Shown: in pieces, positions 48,791-57,731 of the stretch
How the letters are laid out: each line of letters opens with the position of its first letter
Position numbering within the stretch: position 1 is the first letter of the stretch
Source of the DNA: Tepidibacter formicigenes DSM 15518
GTDB taxonomy: Bacteria; Bacillota; Clostridia; Peptostreptococcales; Peptostreptococcaceae
Assembly: GCF_900142235.1 (NCBI RefSeq)
Contig: NZ_FRAE01000005.1
Span: forward strand, 39,478-103,477
Direction: 5' to 3'
Length of the DNA stretch: 64,000 nucleotides
Translations under genes and position numbers: made by a program
The notes under the pieces: model-generated
Told to the model about the DNA's origin: nothing
The model's input: only the letters and a program-made list of their open reading frames with translations
The model's database searches: none

Positions 48791-50155
48791 TTATTTTAAT
48801 ATTTGAGCTACTATATTATTGACCCATTTTTTAGATGCGACTCTAAAAAATCCGATAATTCCTTTAACTATTTCTTCACAGTATACTAAAAATACAATTA
48901 CATAAATAGGATATTTAAGAAATGCTCCTAAAAATGCAAGTGGAACTCCTATAAGCCAAACAGATCCCATTTCCAAATATAGTGAAAATTTGTTATCTCC
49001 TCCACTTCTTAATATACCAACTATTAATATTACATTATAGGTTTTTAAACTCATAAATACAGAAAGTACAGTTAATATTTTAACTACATCTTTATATAAA
49101 TCTGTTGAGATATTAAACATAGATAATATTAACGGAATCAGTAAATATAATATTAATCCTACTAATCCTCCAACTGCAAATCCTAAAATTGAAAACTTCT
49201 TAGAATATTCAACTGCAGTATCTTCATTATTTGCTCCTATTTCATTTCCAAGCATAACTGCACAAGCATTTGCAAGCCCCATTGAAACTACCATAAAAAA
49301 GTTTTGAATTGTGTTTGAAATTTGAGTTGCTGCTATTGCTCTAGTTCCAACTTTAGCATAGGCTATAGAATACATTACCATTCCAAGAGCCCAAAATGCA
49401 TCATTTAATATTACAGGTGCTGATTTTTTTAATACAGTTTTTATAAAATTAATTGATACGCTCTTAAAATCATCTATACTAATCTTTAAAGGATGATCTT
49501 TTTTATATACATATGCTAAGATAATTGCCATTTCTATAGTTCTTGATATAAGCGTTGCAAGTGCAGCTCCTGCTACACCCATTTGAGAAAATCCAAATTT
49601 TCCAAATATTAACACATAATTAAGCGACGCATTTATAAATATACAAATAGCACTTACAATCATAGGAAGCATAGCTCTATTAATGCTCCTAGAGCTAAAG
49701 CCATATGCAAAGCTTATAGCTGTAATAGGATAACTTATACATACTATTTTTAAATACCTTCTTGCAAAATCAACTACTTCCTTATCCTTTGTAAAAATAT
49801 TTATTATAATATCTGAGCCAAATAATACTAAAGTTAAAAATATTAAACTCAATATTAATCCTGACATAATTGATATTGAAAGAGTTTTTCTTATATTATC
49901 TATATCTTTTTTACCCCAAAACTGAGAAATAAACATAGACGCTCCACTGTTAATTCCAAATATTATGATAACATACAAGAAAAATACTTGATTCGCAATT
50001 CCAACTGATGCAATTTGATTTTCTCCAAGCTTTCCTATCATAACTGTGTCTATCATATTAAGTGATGATGTTATTAGATTTTGAAGAGCAATAGGTATTG
50101 CTAGTAAAAGCATATTTTTATAAAATTTATTATCTTTAAAAATACTATTAATCAT
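48791..50155 (-). CDS. MATE-family multidrug efflux protein
   Basis: 454 residues from the ATG at 50155 (GGGAGAG in the recQ end); a TTG extension of six codons is less likely. Twelve-helix MATE fold with two repeated halves (LLLAIPIALQNLITSSLNMIDTVMIGKLGENQIASVGIANQ; APVILNDAFWALGMVMYSIAYAKVGTRAIAATQISNTIQNF). MATE proteins export drugs or metabolites with Na+ or H+. It overlaps the last codons of recQ by eight bases, so the two are coupled. Substrate unknown. Confidence 0.92.
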   Translation of the reverse strand: MINSIFKDNKFYKNMLLLAIPIALQNLITSSLNMIDTVMIGKLGENQIASVGIANQVFFLYVIIIFGINSGASMFISQFWGKKDIDNIRKTLSISIMSGLILSLIFLTLVLFGSDIIINIFTKDKEVVDFARRYLKIVCISYPITAISFAYGFSSRSINRAMLPMIVSAICIFINASLNYVLIFGKFGFSQMGVAGAALATLISRTIEMAIILAYVYKKDHPLKISIDDFKSVSINFIKTVLKKSAPVILNDAFWALGMVMYSIAYAKVGTRAIAATQISNTIQNFFMVVSMGLANACAVMLGNEIGANNEDTAVEYSKKFSILGFAVGGLVGLILYLLIPLILSMFNISTDLYKDVVKILTVLSVFMSLKTYNVILIVGILRSGGDNKFSLYLEMGSVWLIGVPLAFLGAFLKYPIYVIVFLVYCEEIVKGIIGFFRVASKKWVNNIVAQILK

Positions 50156-52289
50156 ATCTATGTTCTCTCCCAACCATATTACTATATTTATATAGGGCTG
50201 CCTTAATAGAAAAATAACTTACCTCATCTGGAAGAACTTCTTTTATAGGCTTTAATTTTTCTCCTCCTATATTTTTTATAGCATCAAATATTTCTTTTTT
50301 ATATTCTTTTTGAATGAATTCATCTAAATCTATATCCAGTCCTTCATCAAAACATTTTAATAAATGACTTTCTATAGTAACTTTTGTAAGATTTCTTTCT
50401 TTAATTATTTCTTCTATTTCTTTTCCTTCTTTATACATATTGTATGTTATTATATGTGTTTTAATTTTTTCTTCTTTAGTCTCATTTATATTTTCTTTGT
50501 TTAACTTTATAACATTATTTTCACTAATATATTTATTTATTATATTTAGGAACTCTTCTCCATACTTTTGAAGCTTTAACTCTCCTACTCCTTTGATATT
50601 TAAAAGTTCATTTTCATCTTTAGGTAAATATTCACTCATCTCTCTAAGTGTTGTATCCGAAAAAACTACATATGGAGGAATCCCTTCTCTTTGGGATATT
50701 TCTTTCCTTAGATTTCTTAATATATTAAATAAAGTATTATCCTTATTAATAACTTTGCTTTTCTTGTGTATCTTCATAAATACTTTTTCATTTCCTTTTA
50801 ATACTGATACTGATTTTTCTTTAAGTTTTAAAACTGGATACTTACCTTCTGTTATACTTAAATAATCGTCTGCAATAAGCTTATTTATTATATCCTGAAT
50901 TTCCTTTATAGTATACTCTTTAACTATTCCGTAAGTAGACAACTTGTCTAATCCTAAGTTTAATATTCTTTTATTCTTTGAACCTCTCAAAACATCAGCC
51001 ACTAAATTTATTCCATAATTTTCTTTCATTCTATAGATACAAGAAAATATTTTTTGTGAAAGTACAGTTATATCTTGAGTTTCTCTATCATCATTACAAA
51101 TACTACAGTTTCCACATTTCTCTTTTGTATTTTTTTCTCCAAAGTATTCAAGTATATATTTTCTTAAACACTTAGAGGTGTGACAGTAGTCTATCATATC
51201 TTGAAGCCTTTTATATTCATATCCTTTTCTATTAATATTTTTTAAAGTCTTTTCTATGAAAAATTTTTGAGTTTGAACATCTTGAGGATTAAATAAAAGG
51301 ACACATTCACTAGGCTCTCCATCTCTTCCTGCACGCCCTGCCTCTTGGTAATAGCTTTCCATATTCTTAGGCATGTTATAATGAATTACATACCTAACAT
51401 TTGATTTGTCTATCCCCATACCAAACGCATTTGTAGCAACCATTACATCAATATTATCATAAGAAAAATCTTCTTGGGATTTTGTTCTTTCATGTTCACT
51501 AAGCCCTGCATGATAAATTCCTGCATTATATCCTTTTTCTATGAGTTTATTGTAAAGATTTTCTGTTTCTTTTCTTGTAGCTACATATATTATTCCAGTT
51601 TCATCTTTTTTATCTTCAAGATAATTTAATATAAAATCTTTTTTATTTTCTCCTCTAATTACAGAAAAAGTTAAATTTTCTCTATCAAATCCTGTTACAT
51701 ATACATTAGGAGTGTTTAATGATAATAAATTTTTTATATCATTTTTAACTTCTTCTGTAGCAGTTGCAGTAAAAGCAGCAACTATTGGTCTTTTATTAAG
51801 TCTATTGATAGTTTGACTTATTCTTGTATAACTTAGTCTAAAATCGTGTCCCCACTGAGATACACAATGTGCTTCATCTACTGCTATTAAAGAAACTTCA
51901 ACATCATTTAAAAAATTTAAAAATTCTTGTGAGTCTAATCTCTCTGGTGCAGCATATATTAATTTATATTCTCTATTTCTAGCATCAAATAATCTTTCTG
52001 TTATTTCTAAATTAGAAAGTGTACTGTTTATATAAGTAGATCTTATCCCAATACTATTAAGAGAATCTACCTGATCCTTCATAAGAGAAATCAAAGGCGA
52101 AATAACTATTGTAACTCCATCAAAAGCCATGGCAGGCACTTGAAAGCACAGAGATTTTCCTGCTCCTGTAGGCATTATAGCTAAAGTATCTTTTCCTCCT
52201 AATATACTTTCTATAACTTCTTTTTGTCCTTTTCTAAATTTATCATATCCAAAGTATTTTTTTAATATATTCTTCTCTAAACTATACAT
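50148..52289 (-). CDS. recQ: ATP-dependent DNA helicase RecQ
   Basis: 713 residues, ATG behind AAAGGAG. Superfamily 2 helicase: FRKGQKEVIESILGGKDTLAIMPTGAGKSLCFQ, AVDEAHCVSQWGHDFR, AAFTATAT, and YYQEAGRAGRDGEPS. A zinc-binding region (CLRKYILEYFGEKNTKEKCGNCSIC), a winged helix and an HRDC domain (LRKEISQREGIPPYVVFSDTTLREMSEYLP) follow. The C-terminus adds a RecQ-associated HTH-like segment (THIITYNMYKEGKEIEEIIKERNLT). It unwinds recombination intermediates. A full dispersed repeat lies upstream. Confidence 0.96.
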   Translation of the reverse strand: MYSLEKNILKKYFGYDKFRKGQKEVIESILGGKDTLAIMPTGAGKSLCFQVPAMAFDGVTIVISPLISLMKDQVDSLNSIGIRSTYINSTLSNLEITERLFDARNREYKLIYAAPERLDSQEFLNFLNDVEVSLIAVDEAHCVSQWGHDFRLSYTRISQTINRLNKRPIVAAFTATATEEVKNDIKNLLSLNTPNVYVTGFDRENLTFSVIRGENKKDFILNYLEDKKDETGIIYVATRKETENLYNKLIEKGYNAGIYHAGLSEHERTKSQEDFSYDNIDVMVATNAFGMGIDKSNVRYVIHYNMPKNMESYYQEAGRAGRDGEPSECVLLFNPQDVQTQKFFIEKTLKNINRKGYEYKRLQDMIDYCHTSKCLRKYILEYFGEKNTKEKCGNCSICNDDRETQDITVLSQKIFSCIYRMKENYGINLVADVLRGSKNKRILNLGLDKLSTYGIVKEYTIKEIQDIINKLIADDYLSITEGKYPVLKLKEKSVSVLKGNEKVFMKIHKKSKVINKDNTLFNILRNLRKEISQREGIPPYVVFSDTTLREMSEYLPKDENELLNIKGVGELKLQKYGEEFLNIINKYISENNVIKLNKENINETKEEKIKTHIITYNMYKEGKEIEEIIKERNLTKVTIESHLLKCFDEGLDIDLDEFIQKEYKKEIFDAIKNIGGEKLKPIKEVLPDEVSYFSIKAALYKYSNMVGREHRYD

Positions 52290-52433
52290 AGAATTTACTC
52301 CTTTAATTTTGTATAATCAATATATTTATTCAATAACCAAAAACAAATTATTCATACATAATTAAAATAATTTTATCATAAATTATTTTATTTTAAAAAA
52401 ATACTTTCAAATGCATGTAAATGCTTAGGGTAT

Positions 52434-52590
52434 AAAAAAGTCTTTATTCTAAAGATTTTACAATGTAGACTTTTTTAAAATTTCATGGCGCCAACGAATT
52501 CTAATGAATTCCGTTGCTTAAAACTCATAACGGAATTTATATTTATCCACAATTTAAAGAGGAATATAATTTCCTATTCGTTATAAAAAA
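52434..52590. repeat. Dispersed structured repeat, copy C (full length)
   Basis: 157 bp nearly identical to copy A at 9815. The core hairpin differs in a compensating way: AGTCC/GGACT in A becomes AATTC/GAATT here, so two base pairs changed on both sides. It lies after the MFS gene and before recQ, the same kind of intergenic position and strand context as copy A. The remaining 52290-52433 shows no other element. Confidence 0.85.
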
Positions 52591-52615
52591 AGAGTGTAAA
52601 TTTTTACACTCTTTT
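52584..52615 (-). terminator. Intrinsic terminator of the MFS gene
   Basis: AAAAGAGTGTAAA and TTTACACTCTTTT pair across a 3-base loop and overlap the MFS stop codon and the edge of repeat copy C. Confidence 0.88.
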
Positions 52616-53933
52616 ATACTGCTCTTTTATCATCTTTTTTGTTTACATATATATTCTTACAATTAGTTTCTTTTATGAAAAATGTAAATACAAATCCAAT
52701 TATCGCTGAAATAAAACAATATAAAAATGCTTTATGATAAAGCTCTATAGAAGATAACGTGCCTCCAAATTTATCGAAAACTTTTCCTAGAAGTGGAGGT
52801 ACAATAGCTGCTCCAAAAAATCCTCCTATATTTACTACAGAAGTAGAAATACCAGCTATCTCAGGTGGGTTTATCTCTTTAGAACATGCCCATCCTAATA
52901 CAAATGCTGAACATGTAAAACCTAATGTAAATAATAAAAACATTAAAATTGGAGATGGTATTTTCCCAGCAAATGCTATAATTCCCCAAGTAATAACATA
53001 AATAGATCCAAATACAATCATAGGCAACTTTCTCTTTTTTATTTTATCTGATATTTTACCTATTGCAATACTACCTATTGCAAGTCCTAATACTGGAGAA
53101 ATCATATAATTTGCAGCAGATACCTTAGATATTTTATAAACATCAACTATATATGAAGCTCCCCATGCACCAGTTAGGGAGACAAAGGCTCCAAAAAATC
53201 CAGCAAATATCATAAATCCTGGCCAAGTTCTAGGATTACTTATAACCTTTATAAATCCTTCTTTTAAATTAACTTTTTTATTGTTATTTTCAAATTCTTG
53301 TTTTCCTTCTATTTGAGCAATAGATGGAAGATTCATTTCAGTTGGGTTATTTCTAACAAGTAAATAACATAAAATTCCTATTATTATAGAAAAACCCCCC
53401 ATTACAACAAATGAATATCTCCATGTTATACCTGCAACTAACAGAGCTAGAGGAGTTTGAGCTATTATACCACCTAAGTTACCTGCAAATGATGTTATTC
53501 CTGACATTGTTCCAAATTCACTTTCTTTGAACCATTGAGATTGTATTTTAAGTATTGGAATAAATACTACTGATACTCCAATTCCTACTAGTAATCTTCC
53601 TATAAATGCCCAAAATATACTTGGAGCTAATCCAAATATAATAGAACCAATTCCTGAAGCTATTACTCCTATTGATACAGTTTTTCTAGCTCCTAAAGAA
53701 TCTGCTAATATTCCAGCTGGAATTTGCATAATCATGTAAGCATAAAAATACATTGATCCTAAATTAGCAAATGTAGTTCCTGATATAGAAAATTCATTTA
53801 CTAAATCTTCTTTTACAACCCCAGGAGCAAGTCTGTGGAAAAATACTATTATATAAGCAAAAGCAAGTATGCCCCAAACAATCCACCTGTAGGTCATAAG
53901 CTTTTTTACTTTAGTTTCTTCTATATTTTTCAT
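52614..53933 (-). CDS. MFS transporter downstream of the ior operon
   Basis: 439 residues, ATG behind GAAAGGA. Twelve-helix MFS protein with AYIIVFFHRLAPGVVKEDLV at the start, the loop motif AGILADSLGARKTVSIG, and GKISDKIKKRKLPMIVFGS in the second half, resembling anion/phthalate-type permeases. It lies about 100 bp after iorB beyond a terminator and may be partly co-expressed. A role in moving aromatic acids is inferred only from position. Confidence 0.88.
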   Translation of the reverse strand: MKNIEETKVKKLMTYRWIVWGILAFAYIIVFFHRLAPGVVKEDLVNEFSISGTTFANLGSMYFYAYMIMQIPAGILADSLGARKTVSIGVIASGIGSIIFGLAPSIFWAFIGRLLVGIGVSVVFIPILKIQSQWFKESEFGTMSGITSFAGNLGGIIAQTPLALLVAGITWRYSFVVMGGFSIIIGILCYLLVRNNPTEMNLPSIAQIEGKQEFENNNKKVNLKEGFIKVISNPRTWPGFMIFAGFFGAFVSLTGAWGASYIVDVYKISKVSAANYMISPVLGLAIGSIAIGKISDKIKKRKLPMIVFGSIYVITWGIIAFAGKIPSPILMFLLFTLGFTCSAFVLGWACSKEINPPEIAGISTSVVNIGGFFGAAIVPPLLGKVFDKFGGTLSSIELYHKAFLYCFISAIIGFVFTFFIKETNCKNIYVNKKDDKRAV

Positions 53934-53961
53934 TAGTAATTTCCTTTCAATTATATTTTTT

Positions 53962-54013
53962 AAAAAAACAAGATAACTATTTTTATATTCTATTATAGTT
54001 ATCTTGTTTTTTT
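53962..54013 (-). terminator. Intrinsic terminator after iorB
   Basis: AAAAAAACAAGATAACTAT and ATAGTTATCTTGTTTTTTT pair perfectly across a 14-base loop; T-run on the minus strand. Confidence 0.9.
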
Positions 54014-54027
54014 ACATGATTATTTTA

Positions 54028-54621
54028 TTATACAGCTTTTTCTTCTTCAAACTCCATTCCTTTTTCAATCGCTTTTAGATTTAAGTCTATGAATTTTTCC
54101 TTTACATTTTCCTTTACAGCTTTATTCCAATCTATATTGTCTATTTTTAATGCTTTTATAAGACCTCCAAGCATCACTATATTTTGAGCTTTTATATTTC
54201 CAAGCTTAACTGCTTCATCAGCTGCGTTTATAATAGTTATATTATCAAATTTTTCTTCCAGCTTTTCAAGTACTTTTTCTGGGTATTTTTCTTTTCCTGA
54301 AAGAACAGTAGCTGAAGGTATTTTATAGTCATTTATTACTATTTTACCATCTGGTTTTAAATACTCAAGCCATCTTAAAGCTTCTACCTTTTCAAAGGCT
54401 ACAATTATATCAGCTTGCCCTTTTCCTATTATAGGAGAGTATACTTTTTCTCCATATCTAACTTGAGTTGTAACGCTACCCCCTCTTTGAGCCATACCGT
54501 GAACCTCTGACATTTTAACATCATATCCTGCATCTATTAATCCACTTGATAATACTTTAGAAGCTAATATTATACCTTGTCCTCCAACTCCTACTAATAG
54601 AATGTTTTTTACTTTGTTCAT
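54028..54621 (-). CDS. iorB: Indolepyruvate ferredoxin oxidoreductase, beta subunit
   Basis: 197 residues, ATG behind GTAGGTGA, which lies in the last codons of iorA. Gamma-domain fold of 2-oxoacid:ferredoxin oxidoreductases: KNILLVGVGGQGIILASKVLSSGLIDAGYDV, SEVHGMAQRGGSVTTQVRYG, and PIIGKGQADIIVAFEKVEALRWL. With IorA it oxidatively decarboxylates aryl-pyruvates to aryl-acetyl-CoA, reducing ferredoxin. Last gene of the aminotransferase-iorA-iorB operon. Confidence 0.95.
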   Translation of the reverse strand: MNKVKNILLVGVGGQGIILASKVLSSGLIDAGYDVKMSEVHGMAQRGGSVTTQVRYGEKVYSPIIGKGQADIIVAFEKVEALRWLEYLKPDGKIVINDYKIPSATVLSGKEKYPEKVLEKLEEKFDNITIINAADEAVKLGNIKAQNIVMLGGLIKALKIDNIDWNKAVKENVKEKFIDLNLKAIEKGMEFEEEKAV

Positions 54622-54623
54622 TA

Positions 54624-56402
54624 TTATTCACCTACCCTTTCTATAGCATCAAATGGACAAACTTGAGCACACACACTACAACCAACACACATAGTCGGAT
54701 CTATTTTCACTGTATCATCTAATGATATAGCAGGACATCCAGATTTTAAACACATTTTACAAGTTTTACATTTTTCTTCATTTACTTTAAATGGTTTGGT
54801 ATTGATCTCAAACTGTTCTTTATCTTCTAAACTTAATTTTTTAAGAACACAAGGCCATTTAGTTACAATAACAGAAGGCTCATTAGCTTCAAGTGCCTCA
54901 TTTACTGCTTTTTCTGTTTCTTCTAAATTAAGTGGGTTAACTACTTTTACATTATTTACACCTACTGCCTTACAAAGATTTGGGATATCTATAGAAATAG
55001 TTTTGTCTCCCATTAATGTATATCCTGTTCCTGGATTTTCTTGATGTCCAGTCATTCCAGTTATTCTATTATCAAGTATAATTGTAACTGAGTTTCCTTT
55101 ATTGTATACTACATCAACTAAGCTTAAAAGTCCTGTATGGAAGAATGTTGAATCTCCTATTACGCTTACAACTTTTTTATCTACATTGTTTATATTAAAT
55201 GCTTTTTGAGCGCCATGGCCAGAACTAATAGAAGCCCCCATACAAATACAAGTATCCATAGCATTTAATGGTTCCGAAGATCCTAATGTATAACATCCAA
55301 TATCTCCAGTAATCATTATATTTTTCTTTTTAGATAAAACATAGAATAATCCTCTGTGAGGACATCCTGCACATAAAGTTGGAGGTCTTGATATGATATC
55401 CTCTTTTAAAACTTCTACACTACTTGCAACTTCATTTTCTATACCAAGTAATGAACTGGCTATTATATCCGGATTAAGCTCTCCTATTCTTGGAATTTTT
55501 TCTTTTCCTATACAGTTAATTCCTCTTGCTTTTAATTGCTCTTCTATATACGGCTCAAGCTCTTCTATTACATATAAAGTTTCTACTTCATTTGCAAATT
55601 CTTCTATCTTCTTAAATGGAAGAGGATGAGTAAATCCAAGTTTTAAATAGGAAACATTATCTCCAAATACTTCTTTAGCATATTGATAAGCTATACCAGA
55701 AGTTATAACTCCTATTTTTTTATCATTCCATTCAATTTTATTTAAATGAGTATTATTACTAAATTCTTCAAGTTTTTTTAATTTATCCTCAACTACAACA
55801 TGTAGTTTTTTACCATTAGCAGGTGTTGCAACAAATTTAGATATATTTCTAGTATAAGGCTTAGTACTAACCCCTTCTCTATCATTAAATTCAACTAAAG
55901 TTTTAGAGTGACATATTCTTGTTGTTACTCTAAATAAAACAGCAGTATCAAATTTTTCAGATATCTCAAGAGCATCTTTTATAAAATCTTTAGCTTCTTG
56001 AGAATCACTAGGTTCAATCATTGCTATTTTTGCAAATTTAGCATAGTATCTATTATCTTGCTCATTTTGAGATGAATGCATTCCAGGATCATCTGCAGAA
56101 ACTAAAACAAGTCCTCCATTAACCCCTGTATATCCATATGTCATAAGAGGATCTGCTGCAACGTTTACTCCTACGTGTTTCATAGCAGCAAGAGATCTTG
56201 CTCCTGCAATAGATGAACCTATAGCTACCTCTAAAGCTACCTTTTCATTTGGTGCCCATTCACAATAAACATCTTCTTTATATAAGACCATGTTTTCAAG
56301 TATTTCAGTAGATGGTGTTCCAGGATATGCACAAGCTACAGTTCCTCCAGCTTCATAAAATCCTCTAGCAATGGCTTCATTACCTGTCATAAGCTTTTTC
56401 AT
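54624..56402 (-). CDS. iorA: Indolepyruvate ferredoxin oxidoreductase, alpha subunit
   Basis: 592 residues. N-terminal pyrimidine-binding domain (GNEAIARGFYEAGGTVACAYPGTPSTEILE), central domain, and ThDP-binding C-domain (CAGCPHRGLFYVLSK; GDIGCYTLGSSEPLNAMDTCICMGAS; NRITGMTGHQENPGTG). The C-terminus carries two 4Fe-4S motifs, CKTCKMCLKSGCP and CVGCSVCAQVCP. Substrates of the family are indolepyruvate, phenylpyruvate and 4-hydroxyphenylpyruvate. It follows the aminotransferase gene by 20 bases, which supplies such 2-oxo acids. Confidence 0.96.
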   Translation of the reverse strand: MKKLMTGNEAIARGFYEAGGTVACAYPGTPSTEILENMVLYKEDVYCEWAPNEKVALEVAIGSSIAGARSLAAMKHVGVNVAADPLMTYGYTGVNGGLVLVSADDPGMHSSQNEQDNRYYAKFAKIAMIEPSDSQEAKDFIKDALEISEKFDTAVLFRVTTRICHSKTLVEFNDREGVSTKPYTRNISKFVATPANGKKLHVVVEDKLKKLEEFSNNTHLNKIEWNDKKIGVITSGIAYQYAKEVFGDNVSYLKLGFTHPLPFKKIEEFANEVETLYVIEELEPYIEEQLKARGINCIGKEKIPRIGELNPDIIASSLLGIENEVASSVEVLKEDIISRPPTLCAGCPHRGLFYVLSKKKNIMITGDIGCYTLGSSEPLNAMDTCICMGASISSGHGAQKAFNINNVDKKVVSVIGDSTFFHTGLLSLVDVVYNKGNSVTIILDNRITGMTGHQENPGTGYTLMGDKTISIDIPNLCKAVGVNNVKVVNPLNLEETEKAVNEALEANEPSVIVTKWPCVLKKLSLEDKEQFEINTKPFKVNEEKCKTCKMCLKSGCPAISLDDTVKIDPTMCVGCSVCAQVCPFDAIERVGE

Positions 56403-56422
56403 CTAAATTCCCCCTTGTTATT

Positions 56423-57535
56423 TTAAGCATATATTTTATTTTCTTTTAATACTCCATCTAATTTAGTTATAAATTTTTTAGTTTGTTCAAGCGTTCCAGT
56501 ACTTACTCTTAACCAGTTGTCCCAATTCCATAGATATCCTGGTCTTACTATTATTCCTTTTTTAAGAAGCTTTTCAAATACTACTCTTGAATCCATTCCT
56601 ACGTTTACAAATATGAAATTTGCATTTGATTTTATATATTCAAAGTTATTTTCTTCAAAATATTTCTCCATCATGTCTATAGACTTATAATTAAGCTCTA
56701 CTGTTTTTTGTGTATGCTCAGTATCATGTAGTGCTGCAATACCAGCTACTTGTGCAAGCCTATTTACATGAAAAACAAGCTTAATCTTATTCATTGCTTC
56801 ACAAATTTCCTTAGAAGTTAATAAATATCCTACTCTTACAGCTGCAATTCCTGATACCTTCGAAAACGTTCTCAGGATAATCGTATTTAATCTCTTTTTT
56901 AATATACTTAAGGTATCTGGATAATCAGTATTTTTTATTGCATAATCATAATATGCTTCATCAAATACTATTACAACATCATCTGGAACATTCTTTACAA
57001 GATATTCAATTTCCTCTTTAGTCATTATATTTCCTGTTGGATTATTAGGATTACATACAAATATTAATTTTGTTTTATCATTTATTCTTTCTATAAAAGC
57101 TTTAAAATCATGTTTATAGTTTTTAAGCTCTACCTGATGAGCTATCCCACCCATAAACATTACTTCACTTGCATATTTACCAAAGCTAGGATTTGCCATT
57201 ATAGCTTCATCACCTGAATTTATAAAAGTTTGTGCAATCATTTTTAAAAGTTCTTCTCCACCATTACCTACTACAATATTTTCAGAAGTTAAATTGTGTT
57301 TTTTAGCAAGCTCTTCTTTTAATTTAGTAGAATTTGGATCTGGATAAATATGAATATTTTCTGCTTCTTTTTTAATCGCTTCAATTGCCTTTGGTGATGG
57401 TCCTAATGGATTTTCATTTGATGCAAGCTTTTCAATATCTTCTATACCCAATTCTCTTTTTAATTCTTCTATAGATTTACCTGGAATATAGGGCTTTATT
57501 GAAGATACTTCATTTTTAAACAAGTTTTTTCCCAT
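56423..57535 (-). CDS. HisC-like class I/II aminotransferase, probably aromatic
   Basis: 370 residues from the ATG at 57535 (AAAGGGG ten bases ahead); a frame to 57616 has no ribosome site and runs into the promoter. PLP fold type [69 protein letters not shown], and the PLP lysine in [15 protein letters not shown]. By family it resembles histidinol-phosphate aminotransferase, but no his genes are near, and it is fused by operon to iorAB behind a sigma-54 promoter. Transamination of tyrosine, phenylalanine or tryptophan is the better guess. Confidence 0.88.
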   Translation of the reverse strand: MGKNLFKNEVSSIKPYIPGKSIEELKRELGIEDIEKLASNENPLGPSPKAIEAIKKEAENIHIYPDPNSTKLKEELAKKHNLTSENIVVGNGGEELLKMIAQTFINSGDEAIMANPSFGKYASEVMFMGGIAHQVELKNYKHDFKAFIERINDKTKLIFVCNPNNPTGNIMTKEEIEYLVKNVPDDVVIVFDEAYYDYAIKNTDYPDTLSILKKRLNTIILRTFSKVSGIAAVRVGYLLTSKEICEAMNKIKLVFHVNRLAQVAGIAALHDTEHTQKTVELNYKSIDMMEKYFEENNFEYIKSNANFIFVNVGMDSRVVFEKLLKKGIIVRPGYLWNWDNWLRVSTGTLEQTKKFITKLDGVLKENKIYA

Positions 57536-57611
57536 CTTTTCATTCCCCTTTATTTTAAATTTAATAAGAAATTGATTATTTATGAGAATTTTAAGAATTA
57601 TCTTTATTTTA

Positions 57612-57628
57612 AGCAAATATCATGCCAA
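57612..57628 (-). promoter_or_regulatory. Sigma-54 (-24/-12) promoter of the aminotransferase-iorAB operon
   Basis: The minus strand reads TTGGCATGATATTTGCT: GG and GC are separated by exactly ten bases, matching the sigma-54 consensus. It lies 77-93 bases before the aminotransferase start and directly downstream of the gene for a sigma-54 activator. Confidence 0.88.
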
Positions 57629-57687
57629 CAGTATAATCCTACTGAAAGTGTCTATTTTTATAAGGAGTTAGTATGTATACTTATTTA

Positions 57688-57731
57688 AAAAAGGGTTAAA
57701 TGGTATTAATTTTTATACCATTTAACCCTTT
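57688..57731 (-). terminator. Intrinsic terminator of the sigma-54 regulator gene
   Basis: AAAGGGTTAAATGGTAT and ATACCATTTAACCCTTT form a 17-bp perfect stem followed by T's on the minus strand; it overlaps the regulator stop codon. Confidence 0.88.

Noticed and set aside
56423..57535. hisC of histidine biosynthesis
   Set aside because: No other his genes are near and the gene is in an operon with iorAB behind a sigma-54 promoter; the family is HisC-like but the role is probably aromatic.
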